Source of the DNA: Modicisalibacter ilicicola DSM 19980 | Lineage (GTDB): Bacteria; Pseudomonadota; Gammaproteobacteria; Pseudomonadales; Halomonadaceae | Assembly: GCF_900128925.1 (NCBI RefSeq) | Contig: NZ_FQUJ01000004.1 | Location: forward strand, 248,001-312,000 | Direction of reading: 5' to 3' | DNA length: 64,000 nucleotides | In this document: positions 16,310 to 25,302 of the stretch, in pieces | How the letters are laid out: every line of letters begins with the position of its first letter | Position numbering within the stretch: position 1 is the stretch's first letter | Translations under genes and position numbers: made by a program | Notes under the pieces: generated by a model | The model's input: the letters and a program-made list of their open reading frames with translations, nothing else | Told to the model about the DNA's origin: nothing | The model's database searches: none

Positions 16310-18217
16310 TTATTCCCTGTTCCCGTAGGTGGCTGTGGCGATGGTGGCTTCTGCCTGGGCCGGCTGGCGCGCGATCAGCCGTGCCGTCTGGGGCGTGAAG
16401 GTGAGCTTGACCAGGGTGCCGCCGGCGGCGCGATTGGAGAGCTGAAGCTCGCCGCCCAGGGTCTGGGCGCGATCGCGCATGATCACCAGACCGTAATGCT
16501 GCGGGGGCGAGGTGTCATCCTTCAGGCCGATGCCGTCATCCTCGATATGCAACTGCAGCTGGGCGTTGGTGAAGCGCACCGTCACCGCGGCCCAGTGGGC
16601 GTGGGCGTGCTTGTGGGTATTGGCCAGGGCCTCGCGCACGATCTGCAGGACGTGGATCTCCTCGTTGGGGTTGAGCAGATGCGGCGGCACGTCGTAGAAG
16701 AACTCCACCGGTATGGCCATGCGCTCGGCGAACTCTTCGGTGGTCTGCAGCAGTGTGGACTTGAGCCCCGGCCCCTCGAGCTTGAGACGGAAGGTGGTGA
16801 GCAGCTCCCGGAGCTGCCGGTAGGCGCTGTTGAGGCCGGTACGCAGCTCGTCGAAGACCGCGGCCTGGGTCTCGCGCGGGGCGTCCTTCTGCTGCATGCG
16901 CTCCAGCCGGGCGACCTGCATCTTCAGATAGGAGAGCGACTGGGCCAGGGAGTCGTGCAACTCCCGGGCAATGATGGTGCGCTCGTTCATCAGCGTCACC
17001 TGCTGCTGCTCCTCGATGCGACGCTGCAGATAGACCGCGGTGGCCAACTGATCGCTCAGGGCGTTGAGCAGGCGCCGAGTGCTGTCGCTCAGGGCGAGTT
17101 CCTTGGCATACCAGACTTCCAGGGTGCCGAGCAGTTCGTTGCCCATGTTGATGGGCAGCAGCAGGCATTCGCGCTCCTGGTTCGGCTCGAGCTTGAGCGA
17201 GCGGGGCTCGATCAGGCAGGCATGACACTCCCAGTCGCGACAGTAGTCGGGCCGCGTGGCCGAATGGGTGGCCAGGATCGGTGTCTGGCGTTGATCGACC
17301 GGGTCGTTGAGCGAGAGCTGGATGGGGCCGACGTCGAGCAGCCTCTCGAGCTTGCGCAGCATGGGGGCGGCGCTGGCACAGAGATCGTTGCCGCCGCCAT
17401 AGAGCGAGCGGCTGCCGTCGTGCAGGATCTGCATGGCCTGGTTGCTGCGTTGAAGCTCCTGCTGCTTGCGGGATACGCGCTCTTCCAGGGCTGCATAGCT
17501 CGACCCCAGTTCCTCGGCCATGGTGTCCAGGGTGCGTCCCAGCAGCGCCAGTTCGTCGTTGCCTCGCAGGCGGCTTCGTGGACGGAAGTTGTGGCGCGCG
17601 ACCTCCCGGGCCAGGGCGACCAGCTGGCGCAGCGGAGTGACCAGATTATGGCGGATGTCGTAGAGCGCGATGGCGACCACCACGGCGGTCAGGATCAGAA
17701 ACAGGATCTGCAGGGCACTTATCAGCCGGATCTTCGATTCGGTGTTCTGCTCCAGCAGGGTCACCATGCGGTCGATGTCGGCCACCAGGTTGTCCAGGGT
17801 GGCGAGCATGGCATCGCCATCCAGGTTGCCCTCGTTGACCGCACTCCTTACCTGCGGGGCCAGCTGCTGCTCCCAGCGTGCCAGAAGCTGCTGATAGCGG
17901 CGCTTGAGGACATGCTCGCTGGCCGCGGGAATCGCACCAGTGAGTTCGGCACTGGTGAGCCGCTCGTGAAAGCGTTCCACCAGGCGCTCGACCTGACGGC
18001 GCTCCTCCGGCCCCGGCTGCTGCCGGTAGTAGAGCAGGGCGGTGGCGATCTGGTAGCTGTTCATGCGCAGCGAGCCGGCCATGTTGATGGCCGCGGCGTC
18101 CCCGCGACTGCTGTTGGCGACCGTCATGGTGACGACGATGCTGATCAGCGCCATGGCCGTGATCGCCAGCAGCGACGCCACGATGCGTGCCACCAGGGAA
18201 CGTTGCAACAGTTTCAT
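16310..18217 (-). CDS. narX: Nitrate/nitrite sensor histidine kinase NarX
   Basis: 635 aa from ATG 18217, with a GAGAGGATC upstream. A further in-frame TTG at 18244 is possible. TM1 is near the N-terminus, followed at once by the nitrate-binding P-box DAAAINMAGSLRM, a periplasmic helical domain, TM2, HAMP, a cysteine-containing central module (DWECHAC), then HisKA_3 with ARELHDSLAQSLSYLK (phosphorylated His) and a HATPase domain. It senses periplasmic nitrate and nitrite and phosphorylates NarL. It is first in the narXL operon and divergent from the fourth carrier gene. Confidence 0.92.
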   Translation of the reverse strand: MKLLQRSLVARIVASLLAITAMALISIVVTMTVANSSRGDAAAINMAGSLRMNSYQIATALLYYRQQPGPEERRQVERLVERFHERLTSAELTGAIPAASEHVLKRRYQQLLARWEQQLAPQVRSAVNEGNLDGDAMLATLDNLVADIDRMVTLLEQNTESKIRLISALQILFLILTAVVVAIALYDIRHNLVTPLRQLVALAREVARHNFRPRSRLRGNDELALLGRTLDTMAEELGSSYAALEERVSRKQQELQRSNQAMQILHDGSRSLYGGGNDLCASAAPMLRKLERLLDVGPIQLSLNDPVDQRQTPILATHSATRPDYCRDWECHACLIEPRSLKLEPNQERECLLLPINMGNELLGTLEVWYAKELALSDSTRRLLNALSDQLATAVYLQRRIEEQQQVTLMNERTIIARELHDSLAQSLSYLKMQVARLERMQQKDAPRETQAAVFDELRTGLNSAYRQLRELLTTFRLKLEGPGLKSTLLQTTEEFAERMAIPVEFFYDVPPHLLNPNEEIHVLQIVREALANTHKHAHAHWAAVTVRFTNAQLQLHIEDDGIGLKDDTSPPQHYGLVIMRDRAQTLGGELQLSNRAAGGTLVKLTFTPQTARLIARQPAQAEATIATATYGNRE

Positions 18218-18311
18218 CGAAGCCGGGATCCTCTCGAACCGCAACGAGTGACGGAAATTCAGTAGGAAAGACCTGCTACTTTACTCGGTCATCGCCTAAC
18301 CCTCAAAGGTG

Positions 18312-18327
18312 TACCCAAAAGGGGTTA
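18312..18327. promoter_or_regulatory. Candidate NarL 7-2-7 site between narX and the narK-family gene
   Basis: TACCCAA-AA-GGGGTTA resembles the inverted 7-2-7 arrangement of NarL heptamers (TACYYMT), with mismatches in the second half. It lies in the divergent gap, where NarL could control both narXL and the fourth carrier. Confidence 0.45.
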
Positions 18328-18359
18328 CTCCCGATGCCCTTTTGACGCTCGAAGGCGGC

Positions 18360-18390
18360 CTCGTGAGAATTCCCCTGAGCATCTCACGAG
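18360..18390 (+). repeat. Inverted repeat just before the narK-family start codon
   Basis: CTCGTGAGA and TCTCACGAG are perfect inverted 9-mers with a 13-nt spacer, ending 12 nt before ATG 18403. No Shine-Dalgarno sequence is visible for that gene. The hairpin could affect translation or be a dimeric regulator site. Confidence 0.6.
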
Positions 18391-18402
18391 TCCTGCCCAA
18401 CG

Positions 18403-19710
18403 ATGACCATGGCCCGGGAAGCCCCTTCGAACCTGCCGACCAATGGCTACCAGCCGTTGGTCGTGGTGGTGTTGTCGCCGCTGACCTTCGCCCTGGTGTT
18501 CGCCTGCTGGACCCTGTTCGCCGTGCTGGGCATGGAACTCAAGCGCGCGCTGGGGTTCGACGATATCGACTTCGCGATCCTTCTGGCCACGCCCATGCTG
18601 GCCGGTGCCGTGGCCAGTCTGCCCATGGCCCGACTGGCCCAGTGGTTCGGCGGCCGCCGCGTCATGCTGGGGTGCCTGCTGCTGGCCTGTCCTTTTCTTT
18701 GGTGGATCAGTATAGCCGAGCACTACATCGAGTTCCTGCTGGCCGGCGCCGGGCTGGGCCTGGGCGCCGGTTCCCTGGCGGCGGGCCTGGTCTACGTGGC
18801 GGCCTGGGGGCCGCGCGGGCGCATCGGCCTGGCCCTTGGCCTCTACGGTGCCGGCATGCTGGGCGCCGGCCTGAGCTATCTGCTGCTGCCCCTGGCCAGT
18901 CAGGCCTATGGCTGGCGCCTGGCCCCCAAGCTCTACCTGCTGCCGGTGCTGCTGGTGGCGCTTCTGCTGTGGCTATTCGCCGAAGACGAGGCCTACGAGG
19001 ACGACGCCGCATCCGACGGGCCGGAAGAGAATGCGAACCGGCGCGCAAGACGACGACGCTGGCAGCGCTTGCTGGCCGCACTGGTGCCGCCGGCCAGTTG
19101 GCAACTCTGGCGCCTGGCCATCTACTACAGCTTCTTCTACGGCGCCTTCGTGGCGCTGGCCCTGTGGTTGCCGAGCTATCTTTCCGCCCAGTATCAGCTG
19201 TCGTTGCAGCAGGCCGCGCAGTGGGCGCTGCTGTTCATCCTGTCCGGGGGAGCGGGTCAGATCGTCGGGGGGCTCCTGGCGGATCGCCGCGATTTCCGGG
19301 CGCTCCGCTGGTGGGTGAGTGCTCTGGTGCTGGTATGCCTGTTCCTGCTCTCCTATCCGCCCTTCTCGATCCAGATCCAGGGCGTGCACGGCGAGGTGGC
19401 CTTCAGCTTCAACATGCCGCTGAGCGGCTTCATCGCATTGCTCTCGTCGATGGGGTTCGCCATGGGCGTGGGCAAGGGCAGCCTGATGCGCACGATCTAT
19501 CGGGATCACGGCGACGACATGGCCCGGATCGGCGGCCTGGCACTCACCCTGGGGGGAATGTTCGCCTGCGTGCTGCCCCTGGTGTTCGTCATCGGCAACG
19601 AATGGATCGGCATCCGCAGCGTGGGCTTCATGTTCCTTTACGGGGCGCTGGCGGTCTGCATGCTGGTCATGCTGTGGGATCACGCCAGCACTACCCACTC
19701 TCGCCGCTGA
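18403..19710 (+). CDS. NarK-family transporter, divergent fourth copy
   Basis: 435 aa and about twelve helices. It keeps the NNP scaffold: ACWTLFAVLGMELKRALGF near the start, FGGRR, and LGLYGAGMLGAGLSYLLLP where other NarK proteins have the Gly-Asn nitrate signature. The asparagine is replaced (GAGMLG for GAGNAG), so substrate or mechanism may differ. A charged loop EENANRRARRRR lies mid-protein. It is upstream of narGHJI on the same strand, 209 bp before narG, with its own divergent promoter region. Start codon choice (18403 or 18409) is uncertain because no ribosome site is seen. Confidence 0.72.
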   Translation: MTMAREAPSNLPTNGYQPLVVVVLSPLTFALVFACWTLFAVLGMELKRALGFDDIDFAILLATPMLAGAVASLPMARLAQWFGGRRVMLGCLLLACPFLWWISIAEHYIEFLLAGAGLGLGAGSLAAGLVYVAAWGPRGRIGLALGLYGAGMLGAGLSYLLLPLASQAYGWRLAPKLYLLPVLLVALLLWLFAEDEAYEDDAASDGPEENANRRARRRRWQRLLAALVPPASWQLWRLAIYYSFFYGAFVALALWLPSYLSAQYQLSLQQAAQWALLFILSGGAGQIVGGLLADRRDFRALRWWVSALVLVCLFLLSYPPFSIQIQGVHGEVAFSFNMPLSGFIALLSSMGFAMGVGKGSLMRTIYRDHGDDMARIGGLALTLGGMFACVLPLVFVIGNEWIGIRSVGFMFLYGALAVCMLVMLWDHASTTHSRR

Positions 19711-19919
19711 ACCGGCTTATCTCCACCCTGCATGGCCATCTATCCCCTTGGAGGTAGGCCCGGGGTATGTGGAGGTAACCACGGCGAAATTACCTTGCCG
19801 ATACCGCAGAATTAGCCTCAACACCGCCGCTGGAGGGGGGCGATACCGCATCCCTACCGAAGGCAGGCCGAGTGAGCCCAAGGGTTCGCTCTTTTTTTCG
19901 AGGAACCTGGAGATCGACC
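19711..19919 (+). promoter_or_regulatory. narG promoter region with NarL-like heptamers
   Basis: TATCCCC-TT-GGAGGTA at 19741-19756 is a close 7-2-7 NarL arrangement. A second GGAGGTA follows at 19771-19777. Further TACC-type heptamers (TACCTTG, TACCGCA, TACCGAA) lie up to about 19860. This density fits NarL control of narGHJI. I did not find a clear ANR box in this gap, so oxygen control may come from read-through or a diverged site. Confidence 0.55.
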
Positions 19920-22900
19920 ATGAGTCACTTTCTGGATCGACTGAAGTACCTGGCCAACAAGCCGCCGCAATTCGCCGACGGCCATGGCGAAACCCGTGAT
20001 GAAGCCCGTTACTGGGAAGACGGCTACCGTCAGCGCTGGCAGCACGACAAGGTCGTGCGCTCCACCCATGGCGTGAATTGCACCGGTTCCTGCAGCTGGA
20101 AGATCTACGTCAAGAACGGCCTGGTCACCTGGGAAAGCCAGCAGACCGATTATCCGCGCACCCGCCCGGACCTGCCCAATCACGAGCCCCGCGGCTGCCC
20201 GCGTGGCGCCAGCTACTCCTGGTACCTCTACAGCGCCAACCGCCTGAAGTACCCGCTGGTGCGCCAGACCCTGATCAGCCTGTGGCGCGAGGCGCGCAAG
20301 ACCCATGGCGATCCGGTGGATGCCTGGGCGTCAATCGTCGAGGACCCGGCCAAGACCAAGCAGTACAAGCGCACCCGGGGCCTGGGTGGCTTCCTGCGTG
20401 CCGACTGGGACGAACTCAACGAGCTGATCGCCGCGGCCAACGTCTATACCGCCAAGCAGTACGGGCCGGACCGGGTGATCGGCTTCTCGCCGATTCCCGC
20501 CATGTCCATGGTCTCCTACGCCTCCGGCGCTCGCTACCTGTCGCTGATCGGCGGGGCCTGCCTCTCCTTCTACGACTGGTATTGCGACCTGCCGCCGGCC
20601 AGCCCCCAGACCTGGGGCGAGCAGACCGACGTGCCGGAGTCCGCGGACTGGTACAACAGCAACTATCTGATCGCCTGGGGCTCCAACGTGCCTCAGACCC
20701 GCTCCCCAGACGCCCACTTCTTCACCGAGGTGCGCTACAAGGGCACCAAGACCGTCGCCATCACTCCGGACTACGCCGAGGTCTCCAAGCTCTGCGACGA
20801 GTGGCTCTCTCCCAAGCAGGGCACCGACGCCGCGCTGGCCATCGCCATCGGCCACGTCATTCTCAAGGAATTCCACCTCGAGAAGCCCAGCGCCTACTTC
20901 ACCGACTACGTGCGCCGCTACACCGACATGCCGTTTTTGGTGGAGCTGGAAACCCGTGAAGATGGCAGCTACGTGCCGGGCCGTCAGCTGCGTACCTCGG
21001 ATTTCGAGAACGCCCTGGGCCAGAGCAACAACCCGGAGTGGAAGACCGTCGCCTGGGACGAGACCTCCGACCGCCTCGTCGTACCCCGCGGCTCCATCGG
21101 TTTCCGTTGGGGCGAGGAAGGTCGCTGGAACCTGGAGCCCCTGGACGCAGACGGCAAGGAGGTCAAGCTGACCCTGTCGCTGGCCGAGCGTCACGACGAG
21201 ATTGCCCGCGTCTGCTTCCCCTACTTCGGCGGCATCAAGCACGAGCACTTCGACCATGTCGAGGCCAACGAGGTACTGCATCACAGCCTGCCCGCCAAGC
21301 GCCTGACCCTGGGCGACGGCCGCAAGGTACTGGCGGTCACCGTGTTCGACCTGATGTGTGCCAACTACGGCATCGACCGCGGCTTCGGAAAGGAAGGCGA
21401 GGACGACGGCGCGACCAGCTACGACCAGGTCAAGCCCTATACCCCCGCCTGGCAGGAGAAGATCACCGGGGTGCCCGCGGAGAAGGCCATCCGTCTGGCC
21501 CGGGAATTCGCCGACAACGCGGACAAGACCCACGGGCGCAGCATGATCATCGTCGGTGCCGGCATGAACCACTGGTACCACATGGACATGAACTACCGTG
21601 GCCTGATCAACATGCTGATCCTGTGCGGCTGCGTGGGGCAGACCGGCGGCGGCTGGGCGCACTACGTGGGCCAGGAGAAGCTGCGTCCGCAGACCGGCTG
21701 GCTGCCGCTGGCCTTCGGCCTCGACTGGAGCCGCCCGCCGCGCCAGATGAACGGCACCTCGTTCTTCTACAATCACTCCAGCCAGTGGCGTTACGAGAAG
21801 CTCGAGATCAAGTCCATCCTCTCGCCGCTGGCCAAGGCCGAGGACCATCAGGGCAGTCTGATCGACTACAACGTGCGCGCCGAGCGCATGGGCTGGCTGC
21901 CTTCCGCACCGCAGCTCGATACCAACCCGCTGCGCCTGGCCAAGGCGGCCAAGGACGCCGGCAAGTCCACCGCGGATTACGTGGTCGATGAGCTCAAGAG
22001 CGGCAAGCTGCGCTTCGCCGCGGAAAAACCGGACAGCCCCCAGAACTTCCCGCGCAACATGTTCATCTGGCGCTCCAACCTGCTGGGCAGTTCCGGCAAG
22101 GGCCACGACTACATGCTCAAGTACTTGCTCGGGGCCAACCACGGCATCCAGGGTAAGGATCTGGGCAGCATGGACGGCATCAAGCCGCAGGAAGTCGATT
22201 GGCAGGAGGAGGCCGCCGAAGGCAAGGTCGATCTGCTGGTGACCCTGGACTTCCGCATGTCCACCACCTGCCTCTACTCGGATATCGTGCTGCCCACGGC
22301 GACCTGGTACGAGAAGGACGACCTCAACACCTCGGACATGCACCCGTTCATCCACCCGCTGACCGCGGCCACCGATCCGGCCTGGGAATCGCGCAGCGAC
22401 TGGGATATCTACAAGGGCATCGCCAAGGAGTTCTCCCGGGTGTGTGTCGGCCACCTCGGCGAGGAAACCGATCTGGTGACCCTGCCGCTGCAGCACGACT
22501 CCCCGGGAGAGCTGGCCCAGACCACCGTGCTGGACTGGAAGAAGGGCGAGTGCGAGGCCATTCCCGGCAAGACCATGCCCAGCCTGATCGAGGTCAAGCG
22601 CGACTATCCGGCCACCTACGAGCGTTTCACCTCGGTGGGGCCGCTGCTCGAGAACATCGGCAACGGCGGCAAGGGCATCAGCTGGAAGACCGAATCCGAG
22701 GTCGAACTGCTCGGCAAGCTCAACCGTCGCAAGCTGGACGGGCCGGCCAAGGGCCAGCCGATCATCGACACGGCCATCGACGCCGCCGAGGTGATCCTGA
22801 CCCTGGCGCCGGAAACCAACGGCCAGGTGGCGGTCAAGGCCTGGGGCGCGCTGTCCAAGATCACCGGACGCGATCACACGCACCTGGCCGAGCCCAAGCA

Positions 22901-23672
22901 CGACGAGAAGATCCGCTTCCACGACGTGGTCTCCCAGCCGCGCAAGATCATCTCCAGCCCGACCTGGTCCGGCCTCGAGGATGAGCACGTCTCCTACAAT
23001 GCGGGCTACACCAACGTTCACGAGCTGATCCCCTGGCGCACGATCTCCGGTCGTCAGCAGTTCTACCAGGATCATGCCTGGATGCGGGCCTTCGGCGAGA
23101 GCCTGCTGGTCTATCGTCCGCCGATCGACACCAAGGCGGTGGCCAGCGTGCATGCGCCGAAGAGCAACGGCAATCCGGAAATCGCCTTGAACTGGATCAC
23201 CCCGCACCAGAAGTGGGGCATCCACTCCACCTACTCGGACAACCTGCTGATGCAGACCCTGTCCCGGGGCGGACCCATCGTGTGGATCTCCGAGGATGAT
23301 GCCAAGGCCATCGGCATCGAGGACAACGACTGGATGGAGCTCTACAACGCCAACGGCGCCATCGCCGCACGGGCGGTGGTCAGCCAGCGCGTCAAGGTGG
23401 GCATGGCGATGATGTACCACGCCCAGGAGCGCATCGTGAACGTGCCCGGTTCCGAGATCTCCGGCACCCGGGGCGGTATCCACAACTCGGTGACCCGGAT
23501 CTGCCCCAAGCCGACCCACATGATCGGCGGCTACGGTCAGCTGGCCTATGGCTTCAACTACTACGGCACCGTCGGCTCCAACCGCGACGAATTCGTCATC
23601 GTGCGCAAGATGAAGCGCATCGACTGGCTGGACGGCGAGGGCAATGACTACGAACAGGAGTCCGTGAAATGA
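19920..23672 (+). CDS. narG: Respiratory nitrate reductase alpha subunit NarG
   Basis: 1250 aa, the usual length. The start MSHFLDRLKYL has GGAG before it. His50, Cys54 and Cys58 (STHGVNCTGSCSW) bind the FS0 4Fe-4S cluster. The molybdenum ligand Asp lies in the YDWYCDLPPASPQTWGEQTD region, and the bis-MGD fold continues to the C-terminal IHNSVTRICPKPTHMIGGYGQL. It reduces nitrate to nitrite on the cytoplasmic face, with electrons from NarI via NarH. No twin-arginine exporter signal, as expected for Nar. First gene of narGHJI; its stop overlaps the narH start (ATGA). Confidence 0.97.
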   Translation: MSHFLDRLKYLANKPPQFADGHGETRDEARYWEDGYRQRWQHDKVVRSTHGVNCTGSCSWKIYVKNGLVTWESQQTDYPRTRPDLPNHEPRGCPRGASYSWYLYSANRLKYPLVRQTLISLWREARKTHGDPVDAWASIVEDPAKTKQYKRTRGLGGFLRADWDELNELIAAANVYTAKQYGPDRVIGFSPIPAMSMVSYASGARYLSLIGGACLSFYDWYCDLPPASPQTWGEQTDVPESADWYNSNYLIAWGSNVPQTRSPDAHFFTEVRYKGTKTVAITPDYAEVSKLCDEWLSPKQGTDAALAIAIGHVILKEFHLEKPSAYFTDYVRRYTDMPFLVELETREDGSYVPGRQLRTSDFENALGQSNNPEWKTVAWDETSDRLVVPRGSIGFRWGEEGRWNLEPLDADGKEVKLTLSLAERHDEIARVCFPYFGGIKHEHFDHVEANEVLHHSLPAKRLTLGDGRKVLAVTVFDLMCANYGIDRGFGKEGEDDGATSYDQVKPYTPAWQEKITGVPAEKAIRLAREFADNADKTHGRSMIIVGAGMNHWYHMDMNYRGLINMLILCGCVGQTGGGWAHYVGQEKLRPQTGWLPLAFGLDWSRPPRQMNGTSFFYNHSSQWRYEKLEIKSILSPLAKAEDHQGSLIDYNVRAERMGWLPSAPQLDTNPLRLAKAAKDAGKSTADYVVDELKSGKLRFAAEKPDSPQNFPRNMFIWRSNLLGSSGKGHDYMLKYLLGANHGIQGKDLGSMDGIKPQEVDWQEEAAEGKVDLLVTLDFRMSTTCLYSDIVLPTATWYEKDDLNTSDMHPFIHPLTAATDPAWESRSDWDIYKGIAKEFSRVCVGHLGEETDLVTLPLQHDSPGELAQTTVLDWKKGECEAIPGKTMPSLIEVKRDYPATYERFTSVGPLLENIGNGGKGISWKTESEVELLGKLNRRKLDGPAKGQPIIDTAIDAAEVILTLAPETNGQVAVKAWGALSKITGRDHTHLAEPKHDEKIRFHDVVSQPRKIISSPTWSGLEDEHVSYNAGYTNVHELIPWRTISGRQQFYQDHAWMRAFGESLLVYRPPIDTKAVASVHAPKSNGNPEIALNWITPHQKWGIHSTYSDNLLMQTLSRGGPIVWISEDDAKAIGIEDNDWMELYNANGAIAARAVVSQRVKVGMAMMYHAQERIVNVPGSEISGTRGGIHNSVTRICPKPTHMIGGYGQLAYGFNYYGTVGSNRDEFVIVRKMKRIDWLDGEGNDYEQESVK

Positions 23673-25234
23673 AGATTCGCTCACAAGTAGGCATGGTCCT
23701 CAATCTGGACAAGTGCATCGGCTGTCACACCTGCTCGGTGACCTGCAAGAACGTCTGGACCAGCCGCGAGGGCATGGAGTACGCCTGGTTCAACAACGTC
23801 GAGACCAAGCCGGGCATCGGCTATCCCAAGGAGTGGGAGAACCAGAAGAAGTGGCGCGGCGGCTGGCTGCGTCGCAAGGATGGCGGCATCGAACCGCGCA
23901 TCGGCGGCAAGTGGCGGGTGCTGGCGAACATCTTCGCCAATCCCGACCTGCCGGAGATCGACGACTACTACGAGCCGTTCACCTTCGACTACCAGCATCT
24001 GCACACTGCCAAGATCGGCGAACACCAGCCCGTGGCGCGGCCGCGTTCGCTGATCTCCGGGCAGCGCATGAAGAAGATCGAATGGGGCCCCAACTGGGAG
24101 GAGATCCTCGGCACCGAGTTCGCCAAGCGCCGCAAGGACGTCAACTTCGAGAAGGTCCAGGCCGACATCTACGGCCAGTTCGAGAATACCTTCATGATGT
24201 ACCTGCCCAGGCTCTGCGAGCACTGCCTGAACCCGACCTGCGTGGCTTCCTGCCCGAGTGGCGCGATCTACAAGCGGGAAGAAGACGGCATCGTGCTGAT
24301 CGACCAGGACAAGTGCCGCGGCTGGCGGATGTGCATCTCCGGCTGCCCCTACAAGAAGATCTACTACAACTGGAAGACCGGCAAGTCCGAGAAGTGCATC
24401 TTCTGCTACCCGCGTATCGAGGTAGGCTACCCGACGGTATGCTCCGAGACCTGCGTGGGGCGGATTCGCTACCTGGGCGTGCTGCTCTACGACGCGGATC
24501 GCATCAAGGAGGTCGCCGCCTCCGAGGACGAGCGCGATCTCTACCATCGCCAGTGCGAGATCTTCCTCGATCCCCACGACCCCAAGGTCATCGCCCAGGC
24601 ACGCAAGGACGGCATCCCGGACAACGTGATCAGTGCCGCCCAGGCTTCGCCGGTCTACAAGATGGCGATCGACTGGGGCCTGGCCCTGCCGCTGCACCCG
24701 GAATATCGTACCCTGCCGATGGTCTGGTACGTGCCGCCCCTGTCGCCGATCCAGTCCGCCGCGGAGGCGGGTCACGTGGAGTTCGACGGCATCCTGCCGA
24801 AGATCGAGTCGCTGCGCATCCCGGTGCGCTATCTCGCCAACATGCTCACCGCCGGTGACGAGGCGCCGGTGGTACTGGCACTCAAGCGGCTGATGGCGAT
24901 GCGTCTCTACATGCGCGGCAAGCACGTGGAAGGCAACCCCGAGGCCGACGTGCTCGACGAAGTGGGCTTGAGCGTGGCCCAGGTGGAGGAGATGTATCGC
25001 TACCTGGCCATCGCCAACTACGAGGATCGCTTCGTGATCCCCACCAGCCATCGCGAGATGGCTCGGGATGCCTATGCCGAGCGCGGCGGGTGCGGCTTCA
25101 GCTTCGGCGACGGCTGCCACGGCGGGAGCGATCGGACCAATCTGTTCGGCGGACGCAGCCAGAGATCGACCCTGGTCCAGCCGGTGGAGACCTTCGATCC
25201 GCAGCCGGAGAAAGAGAAGGAGGTGCAGTCATGA
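23669..25234 (+). CDS. narH: Respiratory nitrate reductase beta subunit NarH
   Basis: 521 aa. Four cysteine clusters carry three 4Fe-4S and one 3Fe-4S centre: CIGCHTCSVTCKN near the start, CEHCLNPTCVASCPSG, then CRGWRMCISGCPYKK, where Trp replaces a cysteine and makes the 3Fe-4S centre, and CIFCYPR with CSETCVGRIR. It relays electrons from NarI haems to NarG. The C-terminal part ends with a Gly-rich region (GFSFGDGCHGG). It overlaps narG by 4 bp and narJ by 4 bp. Confidence 0.97.
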   Translation: MKIRSQVGMVLNLDKCIGCHTCSVTCKNVWTSREGMEYAWFNNVETKPGIGYPKEWENQKKWRGGWLRRKDGGIEPRIGGKWRVLANIFANPDLPEIDDYYEPFTFDYQHLHTAKIGEHQPVARPRSLISGQRMKKIEWGPNWEEILGTEFAKRRKDVNFEKVQADIYGQFENTFMMYLPRLCEHCLNPTCVASCPSGAIYKREEDGIVLIDQDKCRGWRMCISGCPYKKIYYNWKTGKSEKCIFCYPRIEVGYPTVCSETCVGRIRYLGVLLYDADRIKEVAASEDERDLYHRQCEIFLDPHDPKVIAQARKDGIPDNVISAAQASPVYKMAIDWGLALPLHPEYRTLPMVWYVPPLSPIQSAAEAGHVEFDGILPKIESLRIPVRYLANMLTAGDEAPVVLALKRLMAMRLYMRGKHVEGNPEADVLDEVGLSVAQVEEMYRYLAIANYEDRFVIPTSHREMARDAYAERGGCGFSFGDGCHGGSDRTNLFGGRSQRSTLVQPVETFDPQPEKEKEVQS

Positions 25235-25302
25235 GCAACCAGGCAGTCATGAGCGACGAGGCAGCCGTGAGGGACGAGGCAGCCATGAGCGACCAGACGC
25301 TG
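25231..25302 (+). repeat. Four tandem 18-bp units at the start of narJ
   Basis: The units begin ATGAGCAACCAGGCAGTC, ATGAGCGACGAGGCAGCC, GTGAGGGACGAGGCAGCC and ATGAGCGACCAGACGCTG. They encode MSNQAV, MSDEAA, VRDEAA and MSDQTL. Each unit starts with a potential start codon in the same frame, so repeat slippage would change only the N-terminus. Confidence 0.85.

Noticed and set aside
18309-19757. 482-codon frame overlapping the fourth narK-like gene on the same strand
   Set aside because: The other frame encodes a coherent twelve-helix carrier; this one has Arg/Gly/Ala-rich sequence with no family pattern.
20331-23684. 1117-codon open frame antisense to narG
   Set aside because: It mirrors narG codon by codon in a GC-rich gene, has no recognisable domain, and narG is beyond doubt. 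Similar long antisense frames over narH, narX and the nitrate carriers are shadows too.
25231-25302. CRISPR-like or VNTR array at narJ
   Set aside because: Units are 18 bp without spacers and lie in frame within narJ, so this is a coding repeat.
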